This document shows positions 10,431-17,117 of a stretch of DNA of 18,749 nucleotides, piece after piece. Below the pieces are notes generated by a model, which was not told the DNA's origin, ran no database searches, and saw nothing but the letters and a program-made list of their open reading frames with translations. A program made the position numbers and the translations under genes. Position 1 is the stretch's first letter. Each line of letters opens with the position of its first letter. Source of the DNA: Irineochytrium annulatum (Eukaryota; Chytridiomycota; Chytridiomycetes; Chytridiales; Chytridiaceae); contig JADGJL010000535.1 in the NCBI GenBank assembly GCA_027600665.1, forward strand, positions 1 through 18,749, in the 5' to 3' direction.

Positions 10431-11079
10431 TGTGGAGAAGGTCCGGCGAGAGAAGGAGAGAGCTTGTGGGTCTGAGCTGGCCGCTATCCGCGGAATGCGA
10501 TGTCGAGGTGGCCGATTAGGGACGTGACTGTCGGCGGTTGTAATATCACGAGCGTTGGCCTCGCTCGAAGTCAAGAAGTGCCTCAAGAGCAGTTGGAGTT
10601 GAGATATTTAGAAGTCCGAGATGTCGGACGGGAATAATTCGGGGAAAGGTAGAATAAGGCCGACTTTCCCCTTCCATAATTACATCCACGTCTTTCTTCT
10701 CGTGCAAATAATTCTTAACGCTCTCTCTCCCCTCTCGCGGGCCTTACCATCATCGTCATATCCCTCCGCAGACTTCGCAATGGCGTACTCGTCCTGCTGT
10801 GCAGCGCCGAACTTTGAAAGCAGCGTCAAAGAGAAGCTGATGGCACCCTCGAGGAGTTTTTAATTCGAAAGAAATCGAAAAGTTCCCCATTTCATCTCCC
10901 CCGTGACAGCATAGCCGCGCATCTAGTACGTGAGTATATGTATGTGCCACCTTGTACAATGAGCCCAATGGCGTATCGACATCTCAATGCTGTGAGCACG
11001 AGTGCTTGCAGCAGGATTCGTGCCTGTTGTCGTTTCGTGCTTACCACCTTCGTACTTCGGCGTCCGGGTGCCATCAACG
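10431..11079. other. Divergent promoter region between the BTB-like and Swi3/TIPIN genes
   Basis: Both flanking genes start outward from this 649-base region. It holds the doubtful small ORF at 10621-10863. A clear TATA box or shared regulatory site was not recognised. Confidence 0.45.
10621..10863 (+). CDS. Possible very small protein (80 residues unspliced or 39 spliced), unknown
   Basis: An ATG at 10621 opens a frame to TAA at 10861-10863. Read straight through it encodes 80 residues with a hydrophobic stretch around HVFLLVQIIL. The sequence also contains a well-formed intron: AAAG|GTAGAA at 10649, a branch-like CTTAACG, a long pyrimidine tract, and CTCCGCAG ending at 10771. Removing these 123 nt (in frame) leaves a 39-residue peptide with SSCCAAPNFES near its middle. 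It lies 190 bases from the divergent BTB-like gene and upstream of Swi3/TIPIN, so it could also be part of that gene's leader. No family is recognised. Confidence 0.28.
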   Translation: MSDGNNSGKGRIRPTFPFHNYIHVFLLVQIILNALSPLSRALPSSSYPSADFAMAYSSCCAAPNFESSVKEKLMAPSRSF

Positions 11080-12415
11080 ATGGACGAGGACGACTTCCCT
11101 GAGGTGAGGCCCGGTCGACACCATGGCACCATGGCGCACTCGCATGACGCCGGAGTTGATGCTGGCGGGAGGAAATCGAGAAGAACCTAGACCAGTGTCG
11201 GCGGTGCCTTGTAGAGTCGATGGATAGGGCGCGGTCTGATCTCTATGTACTGAATCCATCTCCTCCTCACAGCTACCGCCGCCCGTGGATTTGGACGCCC
11301 TCGATGAGCTTGAGGCCTTCGATGAGCCCGATCCGGACCCCGCCCCGCAAGGCCTCTACGCCCTCTCCATCCGCCACGACGACGAGTTCTCTCCAAGGAA
11401 GCAACGACCACCTGCTCCCATCCAGCGCCTCCCTCCCCGCTCGACGGCGGCTCTCGCAGCGGAGGACAACGACGAACCCATTCCTGCGGACGACGAACCC
11501 CGCCGCCGTGACCAGGCGCCGACGCCGCCCCGCGGGCGCAACATCGCACCCAGCCTGAGCCCGCCCGCGTCGATGCTTCGCGCACCTTTGTCGCCGGGCT
11601 CGCCGCCGCCTCTCCCGCCCCCTGTCGATCTGGACAACTTTGACGAGGACGACTTACCGCCGATCGACGACTACAACATCGATGACCCCATAGGTGGCGG
11701 CGGCTACGGTGACGGCATCGGCGGTATGGCCGGGGACGCGTCCGGAAACGGGGATGAAGGAGGGGCCGGTGGCGCGGCGGCGGCGGCTAAGAAGGCGCCG
11801 AAGAAAATCCGGATCGTCCCAAAGCTGGACTGCGACCGGCTCCTGGGTCCTCAGGGCCTGCCCTTGCTCCGCAAAATGGCCGGGAAGCTGAAGCTGAAGG
11901 GCGGGAAGGGGAACGAGATCGAGGACCTGAACAAGATGATGGAGATGTATCAGATTTGGGCCCACACCGTCTTTCCCTCGCTGAGCTTCGACGCGTTCAT
12001 CGAAAAGACCGAGACGCTGTGCAGGAAGGCGCCGATGAAGAATTGGATGATGGGGTTGCTGGATGAGGAGGAGAGGAGGAAGGCGTTGGCGCGCGGGGAG
12101 GTGGTTGAGGACGACAGGGATGAGGAGCATGCGAATGGGGACGGTGTCGGCGCGCTGATGGAGGGCGTGGTAGATTTGGGTGCTGGTTCCGGGGCTGGGG
12201 CTGGGAAGCCGACGTACAAACGGGCGAGGAAGTCGAAGAAGGAGATCGCAAAGGACAAGGAGAGGGAGTGCCGTGAGCGCGCAGAGGCAAGGGAGAGGGA
12301 GGAGCTGCCAGTCATACCCATGGGCGTCATCATTAGCGACGATGATGACGATATTGACCTGGAGCAAATTATGAACGAGCATGTATTGGCAATGAAGAGA
12401 GCTCAAGAAGTGTAA
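11080..12415 (+). CDS. Swi3/Csm3/TIPIN family replication-fork protection protein (two exons, 388 residues)
   Basis: The model is join(11080..11103, 11273..12415). Exon 1 encodes MDEDDFPE, and splicing is phase 0. Residues about 187-272 match the Swi3 domain: KLDCDRLLGPQGLPLLRK, then a KLKGGKGNEIEDL stretch, then YQIWAHTVFPSLSFDAFI, the same order and spacing as in human TIPIN and yeast Csm3/Swi3. Family members pair with Timeless/Tof1/Swi1, travel with the replisome and support fork pausing and S-phase checkpoint signalling in the nucleus. The N-terminal 185 residues are acidic and Pro-rich, with LPPPVDLD occurring twice (residues 9-16 and 122-129). After the domain come an acidic and Lys/Arg-rich helical region and a C-terminal VIIS followed by five Asp (residues 360-368), resembling a SUMO-interaction motif. 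The usual family length is about 200-350, so this one is slightly long. The ATG at 11080 is chosen because it joins an acidic peptide in frame. Confidence 0.88.
11104..11272 (+). other. Intron 1 of the Swi3/TIPIN gene (169 nt, phase 0)
   Basis: The donor is GAG|GTGAGG and the acceptor CTCACAG|CTA follows a short pyrimidine-rich tract. The exon 2 frame has no ATG at its left end (the first apparent start is GTG), which supports an upstream exon. Confidence 0.7.
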
Positions 12416-12444
12416 TCGGCTGGTACATCTTATACGCTTCATCC

Positions 12445-12450
12445 AATAAA
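12445..12450 (+). terminator. Polyadenylation signal of the Swi3/TIPIN gene
   Basis: A perfect AATAAA lies 30 bases after the TAA stop at 12413-12415, which would give a very short 3' UTR. Position and sequence fit. Confidence 0.55.
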
Positions 12451-12661
12451 CTTTATGCTGGACTATCTCGGTGTGATAACGTCCACTCATGTTTGCAAGA
12501 CATGACGGCATACATTGTGTCGGGCGGACGATGCATCGAGATTATGCTTGTTTGCTAAAGGACCAACCTAATTAAATTCACCGAGGTTGCATCAAATGAT
12601 TCTCTGCTGGGCAATCTTGCTGAAATTGTTGAAGTTTAAGCTCGAACACATTTGCACCCAA

Positions 12662-12679
12662 TTTTTTTTTTTTTTTTTT
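12662..12679. repeat. Homopolymer of 18 T (A18 on the minus strand)
   Basis: Eighteen consecutive T are seen between A12661 and A12680. On the minus strand this is A18, starting 18 nt past the AATAAA at 12702-12697. Confidence 0.85.
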
Positions 12680-12696
12680 ACCTCCAAAGCAAGCTA

Positions 12697-12702
12697 TTTA
12701 TT
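12697..12702 (-). terminator. Candidate polyadenylation signal of the Hsp20 gene
   Basis: On the minus strand AATAAA lies about 265 bases beyond the Hsp20 stop and is followed 18 nt later by the A18 tract. The spacing from signal to A-run resembles that of a polyadenylated mRNA end. Confidence 0.4.
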
Positions 12703-12965
12703 TCGTTTTCAAAATATTTACAACGTATATAAGCATGCATTTGGGGGAAATAGAGGGGACCTTAAACTATACAAGGAACAGCTTTGCAAGACAGACCGCA
12801 TAACAAGGTTGAAGACGAGAGACAAATACCAAAAACAAAGATACAGGATCACCGGTTAACAGCGTGAACAGATGGAGACCCTTAACACCTCTCGATCCCA
12901 ATCACCGATATTCCCATATTCATCAACCTCCTGACACCCATTTTTCACACCCGCTCCAATCTCAT

Positions 12966-13578
12966 CTACTGCACAGTGATCTTCTTCGGTGCTTGCTCCG
13001 GCGGAATCTCCTTGCGGGCGACGTTCACCTCGAGCACGCCGTTGTTCATTTGCGCGCTGATCTGCTCCTGGTCCGCGTCCTGCGGCAGCCTAACGGACCT
13101 GCTAAACTTGCCGTAGGAGCGCTCGACGAGGTGACGCTTCTCGTCCTTCTGCTCGTTCGTCTGGCATCGCTCGCCAGAGATCGTGAGAACGTCGTCCTTG
13201 ACCGAGATGTTGACGTCCTCCTGTAAAAACAAATCATGTTATTAGTTGACTTGCGCCCTGCGAAAGGGAAAAAAAAAAAGGGAAAGGCAGTAAGAAGAGT
13301 CATACACGTACCTTGTTCATCCCAGGAAGGTCAGCCCTGATTGTGTACGCCTTGTCGCTCTCTGTCAGATCCATCTTGACACCGCGGAAGAAGACGCTGT
13401 CGTCCATACGGCGCTTGGCGACCTGGGACCCGCCTTGGCCTTGCCCGCCCTGCTGGTCGCCGCCCGTGATCTGACGCTGGTCGGCGGTGCCTCCGAGGAG
13501 CTGGCTGCAGTCGGAGAAGAACGGGTCTGTGAAGCCCAACCCGAAGGCGTCCGTGAAGAAGGGGCCGAAGAGAGACAT
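12966..13578 (-). CDS. Small heat-shock protein of the Hsp20/alpha-crystallin family (two exons, 173 residues)
   Basis: The model is complement(join(12966..13220, 13312..13578)); splicing is phase 0 and occurs inside the alpha-crystallin domain. The N-terminal arm (1-65) is Phe-rich, then Gly/Gln-rich (about 39-52). The domain runs from about 67 to 160: YTIRADLPGMNKEDVNISV spans the splice, LTISGER is at 101-107, the SYGKFSRSVRLP block at about 124-135, and the diagnostic GVLEVNV at 150-156. The C-terminal ITV (170-172) is the I-x-I/V motif that docks into neighbouring subunits. These proteins form cytosolic oligomers that hold unfolding proteins for refolding by Hsp70, without ATP. Length is typical for the class. 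The ATG context is CAACCATG. A heat-shock element and an AGGGG stress element lie about 100-130 bases upstream, so heat induction is expected. Confidence 0.95.
13221..13311 (-). other. Intron 1 of the Hsp20 gene (91 nt, phase 0)
   Basis: On the minus strand the donor is AAG|GTACGT and the acceptor is TTTTTACAG|GAG, with a branch-like ACTAATAAC about 25 nt before it. A second acceptor-like TTTCGCAG follows a long pyrimidine tract 37 nt upstream, but its use would shift the frame. Confidence 0.88.
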
Positions 13579-13677
13579 GGTTGATGCGAGGTGCTGGAGT
13601 GGTTGTTGCTCAGTTGCTGGTTGTCGAGATGTAGGTGTGGAGGATTCGGGTGAAGGCTGGCCTTTTTGTGTGAGGAC

Positions 13678-13682
13678 AGGGG
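13678..13682 (-). promoter_or_regulatory. Stress-response-element-like pentamer upstream of Hsp20
   Basis: AGGGG on the + strand (CCCCT on the gene's sense strand) lies 100 bases upstream of the Hsp20 ATG, beside the heat-shock element. A pentamer is common by chance, so location is the only support. Confidence 0.3.
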
Positions 13683-13690
13683 CGCGGTAA

Positions 13691-13710
13691 AGAATTCTTT
13701 GGAAAATTCA
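13691..13710 (-). promoter_or_regulatory. Heat-shock element upstream of Hsp20
   Basis: The 20 bases contain GAA at 13692, GAA at 13702 and TTC at 13707, all on the 5-bp phase expected of alternating nGAAn/nTTCn units. The remaining unit at 13697 reads CTT instead of TTC. The last pair, GAAaaTTC, is perfect. It sits about 115-130 bases upstream of the Hsp20 start. Heat-shock factor binding is inferred from the family and the motif. Confidence 0.6.
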
Positions 13711-14646
13711 GGATGCGGCTCGAACCTGCAGAGCAAGAACGTCGCACGCTACACGCCTGACCAAGCGACTGCGTCCAATCTGCCGACGTCGCGTTTACAC
13801 GAGGAAGGATGGCCGGCCACGGTGCCTGTCCTCAAGGTCGCGCTGAGAGCCTCTCACACCAGGAGTTCACAGTCGAGTCAGCGCAATATCAGTCGACAGA
13901 GCCGGGCACACGCGTGCGGATGCCAGTCACCCTTTACTGTAGCGCGCTCCATTAAGGACTTCAGGTTTCCCCCCGATAGAGACCATCCGGCCGCGAGTTC
14001 TTGGTTGGGGAAGAAGAAGTTATGCATTAAGTTATTTCTAAATTGCCGAGCATCACATCGTTGATGAACGCGGTGGTGAACAGTCTTGTTGTTATGCAAG
14101 ATGGCGCATTTGACATGTGTCAACAGACTGCGCATGTTGAGCGGATTATTAAAACCTGGAATGCAGCGACTAGCGACCTCTTGCTACTATGGATTGCAAT
14201 CTCATCGAAGGTTTCTCCGCGGCGTACGTGTTCATACCTGCATTCCCAACGAGCCGTGGCATCAATTCACATCGAGGGCGATCAAATCGAAGGCAAAGAG
14301 CGACGTGTACTCGTCGAGACGGAGTGAGGACGTTGTTGAACAACCCGATCGCGGCACATCAACGTCCTCGTCGTGGGGAAGACGGCATGAGCCCTTTAGC
14401 GAAGGCGACTTTCTTTGCCAGTCTTTTCGCGCTCAACGACGCGCTCGGCGATGCCGGGGAGGACGTCATCACGATCGAGGTCCCCTTCTCGGGTGGCAGG
14501 TTCGCCCCGCTTTTCCTGGTTGTCTGCACAAGACGAATTCTCGGGATGCCAAGCGAGCGAGACTGCGTTGGACAGGGCTGAAAGCTCACCATGTCGGAGC
14601 CGACAAGCTCCACCGAAAGCTACAGGATTCCCACTTAGACAACTTT

Positions 14647-14925
14647 TCACATGAACAAGGAATGGATGAACCTCGCGTTTGTGAACATTGCTGAGACATA
14701 GTGCTCACAAGGATCCGTTGTAAGCACGGTGAGCGTTTCCCTGAGATGGTCTTCGAAGATCTGCCCTCGAGCGATCGTGATCTACACGTCCTTGACAGCC
14801 AGCACCCGAAGCCCGAGTGCAGCGTGCGCTCGCAAGTCGAGAAGTAGATGCTCTCTGTACATCTCCAACGCGTCTGTAAAGACCTCCATCTTCATTCTCT
14901 CGCAAATGTTGCCGGTTGCGACATG
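14647..14925 (-). pseudogene. Possible decayed coding relic, unknown family
   Basis: On the minus strand 93 codons are interrupted only by a TAG at 14784-14782. They read like a soluble helical protein, for example REHLLLDLRAHAALGLRVL before the stop and HLRETLTVLTTDP after it. In the adjacent frame an ATG at 14924 begins MSQPATFARE and stops at once, so a single frameshift would connect a normal-looking start to this frame. Further along the same strand (about 14420-14260) protein-like stretches such as LDEYTSLFAFDLIALDVN appear in different frames. I do not recognise the family. This is either a degraded gene or chance open sequence in GC-rich DNA; another frame is open across the same bases. 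Confidence 0.28.
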
Positions 14926-15415
14926 TTAAATGGAAATCTGAAGGGCGTGACTGGTTTATTTTATCCTTGAGGTTTTCTCTTTTGATCAATGCGCCATATG
15001 ATATTTGTCGAGCTTTACGCCCCATTACACATGAAGCTGGATCCTTCTGCCCTTGTTGGCCCTTTAGATCAGCGCGCGCGGGATGAGGAAGCGAGAGGTC
15101 TGCTGCGATGGAAGTGGTGATATTTCTATTCTTGAAAGGACTGCTACCTGTTGCCGAGGTCAGGTTCAGGCGCTGGGAGCGAAATGGGATGCTCCGTGGT
15201 CACAAGCCGCCTCCTCGTGCACCCCGAAACCGTCCCTTGATCACGCCCCTCGCATCCTATTGGCCAAAGATTCATCTAGGCTTTTGCATCGTCTCCGCTT
15301 CCCCTTCGGAAACCCTTTTTGTCACTCGCGTGATCCAGCAAAAGAGCAAAAATGTGATGGCGACGAGGGTTTGGTGAGGACACGCGCTGAGGGGCATGTG
15401 GACGCGACGAGGCGG

Positions 15416-15421
15416 ATATAA
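15416..15421 (+). promoter_or_regulatory. TATA-like box of the 100-residue gene
   Basis: TATAAG in the context GGATATAAGGA lies 157 bases before the ATG at 15578 and is followed by a C-rich, later CAA-rich leader. An AGGGG pentamer (15390-15394) and a CCAAT box in reverse (ATTGG, 15259-15263) lie upstream. Confidence 0.45.
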
Positions 15422-15577
15422 GGACGATGGCTGTTGCTGATCCCCCATCCCTCAACACCGGCATAAAACAATCAACAGTCGTCGTCGCTCCTGCAATCGC
15501 CTTACCTGCTACCTCGTCGTCGTCCATCCTCCTCATCCCTGAGCCCTCTTCAGCCAACCAACAACAACATCCCAACC

Positions 15578-15880
15578 ATGTCCCCCACCTCCGCACCGGT
15601 CTTCAACCTCCGCGCCCCCACACTTCGCCTGCACGTCGTGCCCCCTCACCCGCCCTCTCAGGAGATCGACGTGGCCACTACCGGCGGGAGGATGCAGCTG
15701 CGTCGCAAGCCCGTCCCCACCTCCCCGTCGAGCCCAACGTCGACGGTGGCGAGCACGTTGAAGAGATTCAGCATCGGAAGCGGGAGTTCAAGCGGGAGCT
15801 CGAGCGGGAGCAATGTCGGGTTCGTGGATGTCAAGACGTGCGGGCCGAGGCATTTGCCGCCGAGGGTTAGCCGGAAGTGA
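15578..15880 (+). CDS. Hypothetical 100-residue Ser/Gly/Pro-rich protein
   Basis: The ATG at 15578 follows ATCCCAACC, a good leader and start context similar to that of the Hsp20 gene, and the frame ends with TGA at 15878-15880. No family is recognised. The first 30 residues contain alternating hydrophobics (LRAPTLRLHVV), followed by a basic patch (QLRRKPV), Ser/Thr/Pro residues, a basophilic phospho-site-like KRFSIGS, and Gly/Ser tandem units (GSSS repeats, about residues 67-77). It ends in a basic tail. A competing frame open from 15427 to 15870 is longer but starts only 6 bases after the TATA-like box and has poorer composition. The sense strand changes from C-rich to G-rich, as in the other genes. 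TATA and stress-like elements suggest inducible expression, which is inference. Confidence 0.55.
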   Translation: MSPTSAPVFNLRAPTLRLHVVPPHPPSQEIDVATTGGRMQLRRKPVPTSPSSPTSTVASTLKRFSIGSGSSSGSSSGSNVGFVDVKTCGPRHLPPRVSRK

Positions 15881-17117
15881 ATGGATGGGGAGGGGCGAGG
15901 ATGTGTCGTGATGGGTGATGGACGGACGGTGGGGAGGGAGATCTCGTATGAGCGGAATGGGGAGCATCTCATATGGTCTGTTGGTGTTCCTTCGTTCGAC
16001 TTACTTGTAGTATTGTAGTACTTTTATTTTTCTTCTTGCTCTTTACCAATCTCTGCGAACCTCTACTATAATGGCTGCGTTCATCTTACCCCCTTTTCTA
16101 ATTACTTGTACACTTTCACATCAACACCATTGCTTCCGCCGCTTTTATTGTCTCATATGAATGAAATAAACATCAGTGGATATCAAAATCAAATGTCAGT
16201 TGAACTTGTGAAATGTGAAATCGGCGTCGGCATCAGCATAAAGGATAACGGCGCCTTTCACCAACAAATTGATGACTTGGGTGGTAATGAAAGGCATCAG
16301 AAGACATACCGACGAACAAGAAGACTTACCCGAGCCCCAATGCGGCGGCGACGCTCGCCCCTACCTCCAAATTGCTCGCAGGTAATACCCCTTGCTGCAA
16401 CCACAGCCACGGCGATCTTTCCATGGGCTGCTTAAATGATGGGCTGCCTAAATGGCTCGTTCCTCAAGAGGCCGCGACATGAGATAGGCGGCGGTAGCTG
16501 TCGTGACGGATGAGGACGTCGTTTGCCATGACGCGGTTCCCCTGTGATGAACCTCTCCGCGCATCCGCCGACCCACCATTGATACTCCACCTGCAGGCAC
16601 AATCGGGAGGGCAGATAGAATCCACAGCCTCCAGGACCGTCCCGCACCCCGAGAACAGTGCGGAAGGGTCGGCAAGGACGGGCATGGGATCCCAGAAAGC
16701 ATGACGGCATGGTTACCGTCAACATCGTGGTTTATATCGATATGTTGTTCATGACCTTAAATAACGTTAAATACGCGTATTCTTGCACCCAGATTCGAAT
16801 CGCCTTTTTTGAAGCGAAACGAAAATAAGAACAAAAAAGAAGGAAAAAGACTTCCGTCGGCCATTGGGCAGGTTCGGTGAAGACGCGATGTCAGCTGAAC
16901 TGGTGCGAGAACTGCTGGGTTTTCTCGGCGTGACCTGAAACCTGAAACCGGGCGACGTTGGGCCACAATTGCGAAATCAAGTTGCAGGAGGCCCAACCCG
17001 TCACTCGCCAACCGCGCCCCATCGACCACCACCGAGCGATCACCATCCCTACTCCCGCCTGTTCCCCGGCGCCACCCTACCCCTCCTCCAGCAGAACGTC
17101 GTCAGCATCCCGCCACC
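15881..17117. other. Intergenic region upstream of the last gene
   Basis: The first 350 bases are AT-rich spacer with an AATAAA at 16165-16170 (+). Between about 16430 and 16730 the GC content rises and three overlapping minus-strand frames are open (longest 16432-16725), none recognisable. From 16760 to 16860 the DNA is A-rich, and 16960-17117 is a C-rich leader ending at the ATG context CGCCACCATGG. An 8-nt direct repeat (CCTGAAAC) occurs near 16933. No supportable gene was found. Confidence 0.45.

Larger units (their letters stand above)
12416..12965. other. Convergent intergenic region between the Swi3/TIPIN and Hsp20 genes
   Basis: This AT-rich region carries polyadenylation signals for both neighbours (AATAAA at 12445 on + and at 12702-12697 on -) and an 18-T homopolymer at 12662-12679. 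No supportable gene is present. Confidence 0.55.
13579..15577. other. Two-kilobase divergent region between Hsp20 and the 100-residue gene
   Basis: The left end is the Hsp20 promoter, and the right end (about 15240-15577) is the promoter and leader of the next gene. The middle (13900-15080) has many overlapping open frames on both strands, none giving a recognisable full protein. One minus-strand segment (14647-14925) looks like decayed coding sequence and is listed separately. A tRNA was looked for and not found. Confidence 0.5.

Noticed and set aside
11654..12511. Minus-strand frame of 285 codons over the Swi3/TIPIN gene
   Set aside because: It is a Leu/Pro/His-rich mirror of GC-rich coding DNA; the + strand carries a clear Swi3 domain.
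13221..13262. Alternative 3' splice site (TTTCGCAG) in the Hsp20 intron
   Set aside because: Using it would add 37 nt and shift the frame out of the alpha-crystallin domain; the TTTTTACAG site restores the domain exactly.
13711..13790. tRNA-like stretch on the minus strand with GGTTCGAGCC resembling a B box
   Set aside because: The T-arm stem does not pair around TTCGAGC, the candidate acceptor stem has at least two mismatches, and the anticodon arm does not form. The stretch lies beside the Hsp20 promoter.
14086..14694. 202-codon + frame in the Hsp20 to 15578 intergenic region
   Set aside because: Its Arg/Cys/His-rich composition lacks domain-like order, and several frames on both strands are open here. 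It is not supportable as a gene.
14758..14784. A 27-nt intron that would remove the TAG in the minus-strand relic
   Set aside because: GT and AG ends exist, but 27 nt is shorter than any intron in the window (minimum 54) and too short for normal splicing.
15427..15870. 147-codon + frame overlapping the 100-residue gene
   Set aside because: It starts 6 bases after the TATA-like box, where no leader could fit, and has no recognisable pattern. The ATG at 15578 has the better context.
16734..16743. Palindrome ATATCGATAT as a regulatory or recombination site
   Set aside because: A single 10-base palindrome in AT-rich DNA is expected by chance and has no partner site.
16785..16815. GATTCGAATC followed by a T run as a tRNA 3' end and Pol III terminator
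   Set aside because: The T-stem does not pair (A opposite C at the first pair) and no acceptor or D-arm is found upstream.
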